From: Gnetum montanum
Taxonomy: Eukaryota; Streptophyta; Gnetopsida; Gnetales; Gnetaceae
Direction of reading: 5' to 3'
NCBI GenBank assembly: GCA_015680685.1
Contig: MNCI01023302.1
Span: 100,145 to 164,144, forward strand
Length of the DNA: 64,000 nt
Position 1 is the stretch's first letter; every line of letters begins with the position of its first letter. The notes below the pieces were generated by a model, which saw nothing but the letters and a program-made list of their open reading frames with translations, did not search any database and was not told the origin of the DNA. Positions 10,561 through 22,136 of this stretch are shown here, in pieces. The position numbers were made by a program, and so were the translations under genes.

Positions 10561-12745
10561 GCCACCTAAGTGATCTATAATAAAGTCTATCAAGAAATGT
10601 TGAGAAGCTAAACTTACATGTATAAGTTTCATTTTCTATGCTACTTGATCTTGCCTTGTCAAATTTACAGTTTGGATATTATTTTTATTTAAGTTTCATG
10701 TATTTATACTTATCTCATGGATACCAACTATTAATTTTTCATGTTGCTTTTGTAGCATAGGTGTCATCCCTAGGATCTCGATGATTAATCCCATGTCCTT
10801 TCTGATTTGTGATGTTACCCTAGTGATCATAAAGAGGTCTTGAAGGGTGAGAGCTCACCTAGAAGATAAGTGCTTCCTAGAATTCTAAATTGAGCATTTT
10901 TACATGCATGTATGAACTCTATTATTTTGTAGACCATCTCACATGCATTGGATAGGATCTATTATGGGATTAGTACAAAGCTACTAGGATGTGTAATATA
11001 GGAACCCAATGATGTTGACATGATAGTGGACAAGATTAGTAAGATGTAAGATATCTAATGTAAGGATTTGAACTATTTGTGGAGGGATCACCCTTACAAA
11101 TAGTTCAATGTGAATATCACCTTGTTATTGGATCCTTGCCACATCTAGACTCTGTTTAGTCTTGTAGGCACTCACATTACAATCTCCAAGTATGATCTCT
11201 TGATTATGGTTGTTGTATTTCTTCTAAGTTTTGGGCTTCCTTTGTGATCAGAATTATTGTAAGATGTGAGTGGTTATTTTTATGCACTTGTAGGATTGAT
11301 GATCATAATCTAGAGGACACTTATTTAGATATGTTAGAACATATGCTCTATAGGTTGCTCTTAAGAAGAACTTGTATCCTATAAGATTTTCTTGTTCTCT
11401 AGATGAGGTAGAGGAGGCTCAGAAGCACCGATGATACTAGGGAATTCTCCAAGCTAGTTTCTTTCATTTTCTCCATGATAGTGTTGATTCAAATATGAGG
11501 GAGGAATGACCTAAGGTTTCTTATATCTACATGCTATCCAAGGGTAAGTTATACAATGTTGATTTTCCAAGTCCCATGTTTAGCACATATTTTGTTAATG
11601 CTCTTGGATTAGCTTTGTCTAGGTATGTACTTTATGTTTAGCAATCTATATTTTTCTTTTGTAGATAAAATTAAAAATTTATAGGTTATGTACATTCAAC
11701 TTGAGAACATGAAGAAAGAAAGCTTGCAAGCTAATTTACACAACACCCTTATAGGTCATGCATGGTTGACGAGTGGATATAAGAGATAGGATCCTCCAAA
11801 GTTAGAGCATGTAGGGTTGATTCCTTTGTTTACATTGAGGTATTCTAAGATCTCATCCAGAGATGTAATTACTATGGTGAGATGTTATTTGACCTAATAG
11901 TAGTTGTTCATATTCTGAGTTCAAATTGGAGAGGTCATCTTGCTTTAGAACCAAGGTTCATGGAGGCACTAGTTTGATTTCCCTTCTATTGTCCTAGTAT
12001 TTGATGAAAATGAGAAGCTATCAACCATTAATTAGGATGTGATTACTTAGTGGGCTCAGTATTTTGATAATTCTTACAACATTTTTAAGTGTAAGAATCA
12101 TGATTTGGTGCAAATGTATCATCTATTTATTGAGAGATTATTTTGTGGCAAAATTAGACAGTAAAGAAGTATCCATCCTATTAGGATTATGTTCATCTAC
12201 AATGTCATGGTCCATGACACTGAGTATTATTGGGCTAGTTACCCAACATTAACATTGTAGATGTTGTAACAACTTCATTAACTTCAATTTTTTTTATGAA
12301 ATGTTGCATTATTTCATAGAGTTGCTAGCTTACATTCATTGCAAGAGGAAGGTGTTAAATGAGTATGAAGTTTCTTGTCCCATATGCCAGCATGTAATAA
12401 ACATCATTATGATCCTTCCCATAGAACTAGGTGTTTCCATGGAGGTAGCATCATTGTGACAAAAATATGTAGATGAGTCCTTCATTCCTAATAATGTGAC
12501 ACAACCTATGAAGCATTTAGTTCATGGAAACCTAGTGTAGAAAATGAAGATGGTGAGGGAGTATGCCTTGGATACAAGGGATCAGGGACAACCAGCTAAG
12601 AAGATAAAAAGTAGTTTCTATGGAATTACTATATGTATGATTTGAAGGATTTAAAAGAAGAAGTGGCCAAGGTAACATAGAGCTTGGATAAGTTAAAAAA
12701 TATTTGTATTTTTTATTTCGTTTTTAGTGTTAGTATCTTTTATGC
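10561..12745 (+). other. Unrecognised, partly coding-like sequence
   Basis: No family could be named. On the plus strand there are several stretches with protein-like composition and few stops, for example near 11740-11870 and 11990-12240, and an apparent continuation into the K/E-rich frame at 12746. They may form one decayed protein gene of about 2 kb, interrupted downstream by insertion of element 1 at 13353. No RT, integrase, transposase or gag motif was seen. Confidence 0.35.
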
Positions 12746-13066
12746 TTGTTGATTTTTTTTTGTTTGCTAATGACTTATAGCTATAATAAAGGAAAAGGAG
12801 AAAGAGGAGTAGGAAGCATTGGACAAGACTACAAAGGAGAAGGAAAGAAGAAGAGAGGAGGACCTAAGAAGATAAAGAAAAAAAAACACAAAGAGAAATT
12901 AGAGAGGCATGTAAAAGAGGAAGAAGAAAAAAGGGTCCATGAAAAAGCAGAGGAAAGAGAAAAGAATGCAGCAAAGACAACAAAGAATGTGAAAGACAAG
13001 GCTTTGGCACAAGAACTATTTGATGAGGCATTAAACATTAACTTTGGAGATGTAGGTGAAGTTTAA
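12746..13066 (+). CDS. Lysine/glutamate-rich coiled-coil ORF, decayed remnant
   Basis: Open frame of 106 codons. After a short hydrophobic start, residues 15-90 are almost entirely K, E, R and A (KKRGGPKKIKKKKHKEKLER, then EEEEKRVHEKAEEREKNAAK), predicting a charged helix or coiled coil. A short acidic tail (LNINFGDVGEV) follows. The frame sits in a longer coding-like stretch and could be the tail of a larger lost ORF, similar in style to the coiled-coil tails of the extra ORFs in elements 1-3. The start codon is uncertain. Low complexity alone could also explain it. Confidence 0.3.
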   Translation: MLIFFCLLMTYSYNKGKGERGVGSIGQDYKGEGKKKRGGPKKIKKKKHKEKLERHVKEEEEKRVHEKAEEREKNAAKTTKNVKDKALAQELFDEALNINFGDVGEV

Positions 13067-13347
13067 AATATCTTGGTATTTGGAAAAGATGTGATGGGAA
13101 ATTCATAGAAAAGACTATCAATTTTTTTTGGTTTGTAGATTATGACCTAGATGACATTGATATAGATAAGATGTCATTCCTTCCCTAGACCATTGGGTTG
13201 CCTCCTCTAGAGGAAGAAATATCTAATGAAGCTAGAATAAGATGTTTAAAACAAAAAATAAAGAAGAAAGAATCATTATCTTTTGGTAAGTTAGTGATAT
13301 GTTTTATTTTACTTGGATAGGCTTGTTGTACCCACTTTTTTTATTTT

Positions 13348-13352
13348 GCCTC
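13348..13352. repeat. Target-site duplication of element 1, left copy (GCCTC)
   Basis: GCCTC directly precedes the 5' LTR. The identical five bases directly follow the 3' LTR at 22137-22141. Five bases is the normal duplication size for Ty3/gypsy integrases. The match proves that both LTR ends were placed correctly and that the element inserted as a unit. Confidence 0.9.
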
Positions 13353-14212
13353 TAATGAACCATGATTTGTTAGGCTCCGATATTGGACCCGCAATATTGA
13401 ATCCATGATATCAGGTACGTGATATTGTGACCTAAATAATGATATCAGATACACAATATCGTGATTCCTGTGTAGGCCTATAAATACACATTTAGGTGCA
13501 CCGAAAGAGGAGTTAGTTTTTTAGTCAGTAGGTAGAAGTGGTCATTTTTTAGTTCAATTCTTTCTCTTTCCCCAGTGCATGCCCGCAGTGTGATGATTGT
13601 AATTGTATGAAACCTTTATTTGAGTGTGATGTACTTGGACACGCACATGCCCAGTAATAAAGATCAAGATTACTTCATCATTGTAGCATTCACTTAGTTT
13701 TAATTGTTTATTGTTACTGTTATTTATTGCTTTCTTAATTAATATTTATTTACCTTCCTCTCCTATCCCTATTATTAAACATGGCATGAGTATGAATTAA
13801 TCATGAGCATTTGAATGTGACTACTTGGTATCCCAGTAGCGTACCTAGGACATGCGCTTGGTAATCCTAGCAGTAGTACACGAGGTCCAAGATTTATATG
13901 GATGATTAAGGAACAAATGCTCATCTCACATAGGCTAGCTTAGATTCTCTCTCCCATTCCCTCTTAACTTAATCAAAGTTACTTTCCATTGCCTCTAGGA
14001 GTAGCACTAGGATAGAAACCACATCATACACCTCACTCTAGACTAAACCATATGTGACAAAGCCAATACTAGTTCAAGTGGAAAGACAGTGAACTGTTAT
14101 CAATGTGTAACTATCTAAATACCACAACTAGTTTGTTTGCAGAGTTTGACCGAATCATGTGTGAATTCTCGTATTTGTATGGTTGAGTGTAGGGGTACCT
14201 CGCCACTCATCA
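13353..14212 (+). repeat. 5' LTR of element 1
   Basis: Starts TAATGAACC (the canonical TG mutated to TA; TGATGAACC in the 3' copy) and ends CACTCATCA. It contains a cluster of GATATC/CAATATC words (13378-13461), the TATA box CTATAAATA (13478-13486), a poly(A) signal AATAAA (13656-13661), and direct abutment to the primer binding site. It differs visibly from the 3' LTR, mainly by transitions and by one extra word in the cluster, so the insertion is old. Confidence 0.93.
13375..13490 (+). promoter_or_regulatory. LTR promoter: GATATC-type cluster plus TATA box
   Basis: At least five variants of the self-complementary core GATATC/AATATT/GATATT occur in about 85 bases, several within TACGTGATATT or ACACAATATCGTG contexts. 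CCTATAAATACAC follows at 13477-13489. Transcription should start some 30 bases later. The same arrangement is found in the other three LTRs of this family and inside elements 1 and 2 upstream of the second ORF. Confidence 0.75.
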
Positions 14213-14233
14213 TTGGTGCTATTGCTAGGGATA
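14213..14233 (+). promoter_or_regulatory. Primer binding site of element 1
   Basis: TTGGTGCTATTGCTAGGGAT begins immediately after the LTR end. It is a mutated form of the TTGGCGCCGTTGCCGGGGAT-type site common in Athila elements. Element 3 has TTGGCATCATTGCTGAGGA at the same place, and element 2 has the equivalent on the minus strand. The primer tRNA is not assigned here. Confidence 0.8.
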
Positions 14234-14344
14234 GTGCTAGTTATTTAGATTAGTTACATCATATAAGATCATTGTAACAAAGTATTAATGATACATCTTT
14301 TAGGAAGAAGTAATTACAAATAAATCACACACAAATTCACAATA

Positions 14345-16342
14345 ATGTCTCTCTCACAAGACTATGATAATGCAACAACTAGTAAGGAAATTCATAGGAG
14401 AACCAACGAATTATATGATGATGAAGATGAATTTTGGAGTACTCAACCTGATGCAGGGGTCTCCTATGTACATAAACAAAAACAACGTTGTTCCAACTCA
14501 AAAACCCATAACCTATCCAGTGACGATGAACCCCTGTTGGCCACTAAGAGCCTAACGCATATACAAGAAGTTGTTCAAATATCTCATAGGCATTGTAAGG
14601 AAAGCCGTCTACCTAGGCTTGATTTAAACAACTTTTCCAAATTTTTGGGAGGCTATGATTTAGATCCGCAACTTCATTTTCAAGCCTTCCATGATGCTTG
14701 TGTATGGAAAAATATCGATAATGGATGGAAAAAACTTAAGCTCTTTTTGACGACACTCGTTGGCCAAGAAAAAGTATGGTATAGGTCCCTAAAACCAAAA
14801 TCAATTTGACGTTGGCCAACAATGGTAGAAATCTTCAATGAAAGATATCAAACCTATGCGAGAGTGTTAGCCTTGAGGAGACAAATCCAAGAGTGGAAAC
14901 AAGCACAACATGAACCCCTGGACATGGCCTTAGAAAGATATTATGCATTGTTAAAAAACTACCCAAGCCATGGGTTCTCTGAGAAAAGGCTAATGTATCA
15001 TATCATGGATGGGTTCTGTACTAAAACAAGGGAAACCTTAGGGATGTATGCCCTAGGCCAACTATATGAGCTATGAACCCACCAATTCCAAGAGCTTATT
15101 AAGCAGGTAGCAAAAGAAGAAGAAGAAATGGCTAAATGGGATAATGTTGAAAAATATCAACATGACCCAAATATTAAAATAATAAAGGCCCATGATCATG
15201 AAGAGGAGAAATCAACTCACCTCAAGGAGGTGGAACCATCTTTGCCAGTATCACAATCGCTAGATGAAGTTGAGGCAAAGATCAATAAAATGATGGAATG
15301 GATACATGAAAAATGTGGAGAATACACCAACATTATTAGAGGTAGAACTATGATAAACCAAGAAATAGGACAAAACACCACTAAACAATCAGAAAGAAGG
15401 GTTGAAGAAAATAAAAACTCAATTGCTAATCATACATATCAATGTAACATTTGCCTGTACGATCACCCCAAGGGTCAATGCCCAATCTTGTCACATTTAC
15501 ATGAGCATTGGGGAAGAGTGTTACATCTATATTTTGTACAAAAATATTTTGTTCAATCATAGTGGAAAAAATCCTAGTCATGGGGGAGGCCACCCCCAGA
15601 CCGGTCACACCCTTCATACCATCCAAACCCAAGTGCTTATCAAGTGCCACATCCTATTTCCCTAAATGGTTCAACATCCTCTATCTCACCACATTAGTAT
15701 CATTCTCCTCAATACTATCAACCCATATCCTCATCAACAGGACCACCACCTTCTGTACCTTACACTTCTCCTCAATTTCAATATTCTCATCCTTCACCTC
15801 CTTCTACATCACCACCAATTATACCTGAAGGATTTACACCACAGCAACAACCCACAAACGTTACTTGTGCTTCTACTATCAATAGTAGTGAAAACCCTCT
15901 ACAACATCGAAGTCATCCCTTCTTTAGACATAACCATAGGAAGGAACAACATAATTCTGAGACCACTGCATTTTCTAACTTAGCATAGGTCCAACATTGT
16001 GGTGCATCTTTCTTCTTGAACCCAACACCTTGTGTTAACTTATTAGGACCACTAATCAATGCTCTAATAACCATGTAGCCCAATTAATATAGCCACATAG
16101 GGAGACATATTGATCCTTGCATTCCATCTTATGAGCATGGGTTCCATAGTGGGACAACTCCTTATAAATTAACCACATCTTCTAACTCGCCTCATTATGT
16201 TAGATTTAGTCATGTTCATGAACCCCAATGGGGTAAGTATGACTGGGTCCCAATATTTCCAACATGCAAGGATCCTAACCTTCCATTTATTAATTCTAGC
16301 CATGCTTAACCATTTAGTTATGGGGGATATCCCCCATTCTAA
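14345..16342 (+). pseudogene. gag: gag of element 1, Athila-type, in-frame stops only
   Basis: The capsid/nucleocapsid precursor that packages element RNA. From ATG 14345 to TAA 16340-16342 the frame stays open in register for 666 codons, with several in-frame stops (for example 14807, 15074, 15560) and no net frameshift. Residues 90-155: capsid start with RLDLNNFSKFLGGYDLDPQL and HFQAFHDAC. Residues 160-245: FNERYQTYARV and ERYYALLKNYPSHGFSEKRL, like Athila gag. A zinc knuckle CNICLYDHPKGQC follows at about residue 366. The last 230 residues are rich in P, S and Q, ending SYGGYPPF. At least two stops are TGA in R codon contexts, as expected from methyl-C decay. Homologous to the gag of elements 2 and 3. 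Confidence 0.9.
16320..16337. repeat. Perfect 18-bp palindrome at the end of gag
   Basis: ATGGGGGATATCCCCCAT reads the same on both strands and sits in the last codons of gag. It is unchanged in element 2 (30244-30261). It contains the GATATC word of the family promoter. Confidence 0.85.
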
Positions 16343-17760
16343 CAAGAGTAGAATTAATAAATGTTTTCCTTTTCTTTAATTTTACAATTTTTTGTTTTCC
16401 AGATTTTCATCTTTCAATTTATTATTTTATCTTTTTATCTTTTTATGAGTAATCTCATCTATGAATAAAGCACTCATGTGACTGGTTGGTCAAGGTATTG
16501 TTCTATGCTATCAAGTCTCAAGTGACTAATCACTTGAATAGTGAGCACATCACATCCACCCACCCATTATATTAATAAGAGGTTCTACTCTAGGTACAAT
16601 GATATTCTTGACATCATTAAAAATTAAAGTAATTTTGTGCTCATTATGACCAAATTGAAAAATGATGGACTAAGAAGGAATGGCCAGGGTGTGACATCAA
16701 GGGGACTTGTGGATTCTCTTTGGTGACATCCATAGGAGTTATCATGCAGCCTAGTTGTACTAAGATCCTTGTAGATCTAATAGAAAATGGAAGTAAGAGT
16801 AATAAAAAGGCACTTAATAAAAAAACCCAATGCTATTCTAGGGGGCCCCACTAGAAAGACATGCACCTATGCTTGAAGGTAGGCAACTTCTTTGGATTAA
16901 GCATTCAAAAAAAGGGGAAAAAGAAGAATGTGCCAAAGTGGCCACATACAAAGAACAAGGAAAAGAGAGAGAGAAAAAAAAGAAAGAGAAAATGGAAAGA
17001 AAAGATGAAGAAAAATGTGCCACAAACAAATTTGAATCACTCCTCCCTTGAACAAAACACCAAGTGATTGTACCCCTTGCTGTCATGATCCTCTTATGAA
17101 TGTCCATCATGGGATGAAACAATGCGATGTCACTGATCAGAAGTGGACTTGGTCTTGATTTTGGATCGATAGGCTAATGACATGTTAAGCATGCCCTACA
17201 CTTAAGATTCATTGTGTCTTGAGTCAGTTCTCTCATGTCTCGATCTCTACAATCCCTTCTACGACTCATTTCATCTCGTTATTCAAGCATTTTTTACTTG
17301 TGTCTTGTGTCGCATAGAATTCATACCTTATCACGGTGGTATCTACATGTGTGTCTTTTGTGATATTGGTGTGGAGTAAATTTCACCCTCTTAGTACCTA
17401 CAGACATCTTCAGGGTGGCTACATAAGGGCATTATAGGTAGGAACCTGCTTTGGGGAGGACCCACTTGCGTAACCCTTGTAATTTACACTCATTGCACAT
17501 CACCATCACATCATTTTATACCCTCTAAGTATTGCATTGCCAACATTATTCTTTCCCTTATCATCCTTCCGATTCAAATGTTCCTGTGTACCAACACATG
17601 TCCTTTTTCCTCATACTTGTCATGAATTTCATTGTCAGATTCTACTCCAGTATAATTTTGGTGCCTTTTGGTTTGTTTAACAATACCTTGGACTCTTCAC
17701 ATTAACCTCAAATCCTTCATTTTTGGCCTTGGAATTTCAAAAATTCATCAATTTTTCTAA
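16343..17760 (+). other. Untranslated middle of element 1 (pol deleted)
   Basis: No conserved domain. Two blocks align with the post-integrase region of element 3: CTAGAAAGACATG (16852 here, 45771 there) and GGGGAGGACCCACTTGC (17453 here, 46239 there). In element 1 this middle therefore corresponds to sequence lying after integrase in element 3, so protease-RT-RNase H-integrase are cleanly missing between gag and this block. Purine-rich frames at 16861-17067 are low-complexity artefacts. Element 2 has the same middle at 28860-30238. Confidence 0.65.
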
Positions 17761-17775
17761 GTACCCTATTTTCAA

Positions 17776-17872
17776 TAGGCCGCAATATCAAGTACTCGAT
17801 ATTGGGTCAGATGCGATATCAAGGCCGTGCTATTGTGTTCATGATATTGTGTCAATAAAACCTATATATATG
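17776..17872 (+). promoter_or_regulatory. Internal promoter-like block: GATATC words plus TATA box
   Basis: Within 80 bases there are CAATATCAAG, CGATATTGG, GCGATATCAAGG and ATGATATTGTG, followed by CCTATATATATGG (17861-17873). This copies the arrangement of the family LTR promoter but lies 500 bases upstream of the second ORF. Element 2 keeps it on the minus strand (28785-28860). No complete LTR is present here. Likely role: separate transcription of the second ORF. This is inference. Confidence 0.55.
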
Positions 17873-17916
17873 GACCCCTTCCCACGTACATCAACATCAT
17901 TTTCAACTATTCACAT

Positions 17917-17932
17917 GGGGGGGGGGGGGGGG
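17917..17932 (+). repeat. 16-base G run
   Basis: Sixteen consecutive G. The corresponding position in element 2 has only six (C run 28731-28736), so the tract expanded here or was miscalled. Confidence 0.85.
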
Positions 17933-18053
17933 TTTCAAATTTTCTCCATGAACTTGCTAACTTTCACACCTATCATCAAACAACCATAACTTGCTCGTTA
18001 ACACTCCAATTCCCATTCCAATTGAACCTACCTGATCCCAAAGTGTTTAGCTT

Positions 18054-18069
18054 AGTTGTGGGGGAAGGG
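18054..18069 (+). promoter_or_regulatory. Internal polypurine-tract-like G tract
   Basis: AGTTGTGGGGGAAGGG resembles the terminal polypurine tract of this element (TTTAGTCGTGGGGGTA, 21275-21290). In element 2 the corresponding site reads TTAGTCGTGGGGG on the minus strand (complement of 28596-28608), identical to the core of the terminal tract of element 1. It could prime a second plus strand during reverse transcription or be a remnant of an ancestral element end. Confidence 0.45.
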
Positions 18070-18368
18070 TACGCTCTCAGTTGTGCATAAATTTTTTGAA
18101 ATTCACCATTTCTTGAAGGATACTATAAAGGGTAATTAACCATAACAACATTAAACATGTTGCCAAAATCAATTTTATCTCTTCACCCACACCAGGAGAA
18201 TTAAATTTTGAAGTCACCTAATCAAATTGGGCCCAATATCAAAATTTTAGGGGACATTTTCATAAAATTTCCTAACTCTAAATCACACGAAACAAGAAAA
18301 GAATTCATTAAAGGTAAGAAGCAAGGTATAAATCAAATTTTGTAAGAAAACTTACTAATTGATTGCAG

Positions 18369-21110
18369 ATGGCTCCTAAATGTGGACAACAAGGAGGACC
18401 CTCTTAAGGTGTGTCCAAATGACCAAGGAGAGGCAGAGGCCAGGCATCTCTTGAGGAACGTGCAGAGTAGAAGGCACAATCATTCAACATCCATCAAGAG
18501 CCTCTTGCCACTATGCAATCGGGATAGGTGGAAGGAGGAGCCGATGAAGCACCTGAATAGGGACAACATCTCACGTTGTCCTTGGAATGTGTGGAAGCAA
18601 CCCATGAAATGTCCACGTTAACAGCTATGATTGTGGAACTAAACTTTGGACCTTTCATGAAGTTCTCTCTTGAGGTTGTTAGGGACCAACTCAAAGGATC
18701 CCCATTATGGCCCATCCTCCTTGAAAGTGGTGCCTGGTACTTAGGAGAGATGTACCAATTTTGGCACAATAAAGAAGAAGGCACCATAATTGACATTGGT
18801 GGTGTGTCTATAAATTTTTCTACCAAGGCCATTTTAGAGGTGTTAAACCTTCTGAATATAGGGCCAAAAGTTGCTCACTTGCCCACTTGCTTCGATGTTG
18901 ATGCATGAAAAATTTTGTTGAAAAGGACATACAGTAAGGAAGAAAAAACATATGGAGAATTGAGGCTGGAAGAAAGAACATATTTCAAGATTAGTACTTA
19001 TCACATCTTCCCCATGAAAGGATTACATATAATCTCAACGTATGTAGCCAGAAGAAGTGCGATATTGATGGGCAAGGTTAATGTCAACCTCCCCCATCTA
19101 TATCTCACAGAGATTTTGAGATGGTTTAAGGAATACAAGATAGGGAAGTTCGTGTTGCCCTTCCCTTGTCTCATTAGGAAGCTATGTTGGCATGCTGGAA
19201 TTCTAGGGTACACCAATGACATCCCCAAAAGAGCCCAAAATGCTTCATTTGCTGAGTTGATAAAGCCACCAAATGGTGGGACCCACTACAACTTAGATGG
19301 TGGGGCCCACTACAACTCAGACTATAGGGCCTACCCAACTCCCAAGTACAAGGCCCAGTTAACAACAAGAAGTAGGGCCCAACACAAGCTAGTGAGACTA
19401 ACCATCGCCATCGTTGTAGGATTATCGACCATCGATGAGCCATCTCAGGCCCATCACTGAGACAATTAGCTGAGGAAGTCATGATGATGCCAACCTCTTC
19501 CAGGTCATCGATGATGCTGTATGACCCATAGTTTCAATAGATCATACATGGGGTGAAGTGTCTATTCAAACAAGAGGAGAGACACATTAATAACAATAGA
19601 TTTTAGGGAATGCTACATCTTTCTAGATGTAATTAGAAACTGGTGAAGGGACCACAGTAGCGGTCATGTAGCACCAAGATGTAACAGAAGCCATAGAGGT
19701 GGTCATGAACCACATTAAATAGTCCTTCAACATCCCTGTTGTGCCACCGGTGGATTTCACAGAAGCACACGATGCTCAAACACTGGCCAGTCCCTCGATG
19801 ACTCCTGTAGAGCATGAGGATGTTCTTGATCGATTGCTGTAAACAGGACAAGTGATGACATCCTTGTTCGACATCCAGCAAGATGTCATAGTAACTCAAT
19901 CACACCTCATCTTCACGAAAGGAAAGCTAATCATGGTAGAGATTAGGGTCGAACATGCAAAGGCAGAGTTGGAAAGACTCCAAGAGAGGCTCATCACCCT
20001 GCAAGTTGCATAGAGGGATCCATCTCAATTCATTCTCATAGACCAGCTGAAATCTTTTAGGACTGAGAAACTCAATAAATTATTGGTGGATAATAAAAGA
20101 GTGGCACAGGAGAAAGAGAAGGCTTATTGGGATGCTTCCAAGGCACAAGCATAGACATAGGCACATGCCAAAGCACTCAAGGCCTTACAAGAAGAGAATA
20201 AATAGCTTTCCACGAAAAATATTCAGTTGAAAATTTTCTCAAAGAAGCAGAAGAATGTTCTCGTAGAAAATTTTCAGCAGTTATGAGAACAATTACTCAA
20301 GGTAAAAAAAGACATGAATCGCTTGGCCAAAGAGAATTGAACCCTCTCAATGGAGGAGGTACGTGCAATTTTCCAAAAGATGGCTATTGAAATAAGCACG
20401 TGGAAAAATGAGGCTAAGTAGTATGAAAAGTTGAAAGAACACTTCAGAGACCAAGTGGGGATGTATAAGAAAGTCCTTGAAAAAGAGATCCATATGGCCA
20501 AGCCCCACATTAACACCTTCAGTTCTCAACACGCTGATTGGCGGGCCATATTGGACACATATGCATTCATCCACCAGGCAGAGCTCAAAAGCCAGGACCT
20601 GCAAGCAAACCTGTGGTATGCCAATTTAGCCATGTTAACAGTAGGATGCCCAAGGATAGAGTTGGAGAAGCAGGTAGCTACCACCTATGCCAAATATGAA
20701 ACAGAATTTGCTAAGCACAAGAAAACATTGCAGAGGTTAGAAGTCACAAATTCTGAGTTAGAGGTGGTCAAGGATAGCTACCAAGGGTAGAAAGATGTCA
20801 TAGCAGACTTGGCTTGATGGCTTACAGATTACCAGGACTACAAGGATAAAGATAGAGCCTATGAGGAGGAACGATGGTTGTTTGTAGCTTGGTATGTCAA
20901 AGCAAATCAGATGTTCTAGCAACTACCATGTCCATGGGAAGTGCTGACTCCATCAAACATTGGAGCATTAGCATGGATGGCATAGGACCCTAGAATTAAA
21001 GAGGAAAAGCTCTAGGCACTCCTTTAGAGCCACCAGATCCAAAAACCTAGATCACAAGACAAGGGGAAGCGACCCATGGAGAAGCCATTGCCACTTGGAA
21101 CCACATGAGT
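18369..21110 (+). pseudogene. Second ORF of element 1: plant-transposon-type domain plus coiled coil
   Basis: Function unknown; it occupies the position of the extra 3' ORF of Athila elements. ATG 18369 directly follows a splice-acceptor-like TTGATTGCAG. The globular part (about 18576-19230) has GSPLWPILLESGAWYLGE, then WHNKEEGTIIDIGGVSINFS, FPMKGLHIISTYVARRSAIL and LPFPCLIRKLCWHAGILG. This resembles the 'putative plant transposon protein' domain found beside gag-pol in many plant retrotransposons. From about 20040 on, a long coiled coil is readable across frames (KEKAYWDASKAQA, KALKALQEENK, EVRAIFQKMAIEI), with an open stretch at 20431-20790. Several stops and at least one frameshift. No signal peptide or clear membrane segment supports an envelope role. 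Homologues: 25560-28286 (-) and 47280-49860 (+). Confidence 0.75.
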
Positions 21111-21274
21111 GCCAACAAAATTTTGTAATTTTGTAATTTTGTGTCCATGTCCCAATTTTTTTGTATTCAATTCTCCGCTATGGCATGAATAATTCCTAGT
21201 TAGTCAATAATCCCATACCTATCCATTGTGTAATCGATTGTTCTCATTTTGTTTGACTCAAGGATGAGTTTTCA

Positions 21275-21290
21275 TTTAGTCGTGGGGGTA
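21275..21290 (+). promoter_or_regulatory. Polypurine tract of element 1
   Basis: TTTAGTCGTGGGGGTA directly precedes the TG of the 3' LTR. Element 2 has TTTAGTTGTGGAGGTA and element 3 TTCAGTCATGGGAGTA at the same place. Confidence 0.85.
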
Positions 21291-22136
21291 TGATGAACCA
21301 CGATTTATTAGGCTCTGATATCAAACCTGCAATATTGGATCCATGATATCAAGTACGTGATATCCCAACCTAAATAACGATATCGTGATTCCTGTGCAGG
21401 CCTATAAATACACATTTAGGCGCATGGGAAGAGGAGTTAGTTTTTCAATTAGTAGGTAGAAGTGGTCATTTTTTAGTTTAATTCTTTTTCTTTCCCGAGT
21501 GCATGCTTGTAGTGTGATGATTGTAATTGTGTGAAACCTTTATTTGAGTGTGACGTACTTGGACACGTACATGCCTAGTAATAAAGATCAAGATTACTTC
21601 ACCATTGTAGCATTCACTTAGTTTTAGTTTTTTACTATTATTGTTATTTCTTTCTTTCTTAATTAATATTTCTTTACCTTCCTCTCCTATCCCTGTTATT
21701 AAATGTGGAATGAGTACAACTTAATCATAAGCATTTAAGTATGACTACTTGGTATCCTAGTAACGTACCTAGGAGATGCACTTGGTAATCCTAATAGTAG
21801 TACACGAGGTCCAAGATGTGTATGGATGATTAGGAAACAGATGCTCATCGCACTTAGGCTAGCTTAGATTCTCTCTCCCATTCCCTCTTAGCTTAATCAA
21901 AGTTACTTATCATTTCCTCTAGGAGTAGCACTAGGATAGAAACCACATCATACACCTCACTCTAGACTAAACCATACGTGACAAAGCCAATACTAGTCCA
22001 AGTGGGAAGACAACAAATTGCAATCAACTTGTAACTATCTAAATACCACAACTAGTCCATTTGTGGAGTTTGATCGGATCGTGCATGAACGCTTGTATTT
22101 GTATGGTTGAGTGTAGGGGTACCTCGCCACTCATCA
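21291..22136 (+). repeat. 3' LTR of element 1
   Basis: TGATGAACC to CACTCATCA, 846 bases, aligned throughout with 13353-14212. TATA box CTATAAATA at 21402-21410. It is followed directly by the second GCCTC (22137-22141). Confidence 0.94.

Larger units (their letters stand above)
13353..22136 (+). mobile_element. Element 1: complete pol-less LTR retrotransposon (Athila-related)
   Basis: 8.8 kb unit with 860-bp and 846-bp LTRs, primer binding site, gag frame, a long untranslated middle, a second ORF and a polypurine tract, flanked by GCCTC. No protease, RT, RNase H or integrase sequence lies between gag and the second ORF, although the same gap in element 3 holds all of them. Gag, the second ORF, the LTR ends and the priming sites are homologous to element 3, so it is a derivative of the Athila lineage that needs a helper for movement. 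Element 2 is a colinear second copy with the same gene content, so the loss of pol happened in the family and not in this copy. Confidence 0.92.

Noticed and set aside
15426-15983. Several open frames around the gag C-terminus of element 1
   Set aside because: The real frame is the one in register with ATG 14345, shown by the zinc knuckle and the SYGGYPPF end; others are shadows in P/S-rich sequence.
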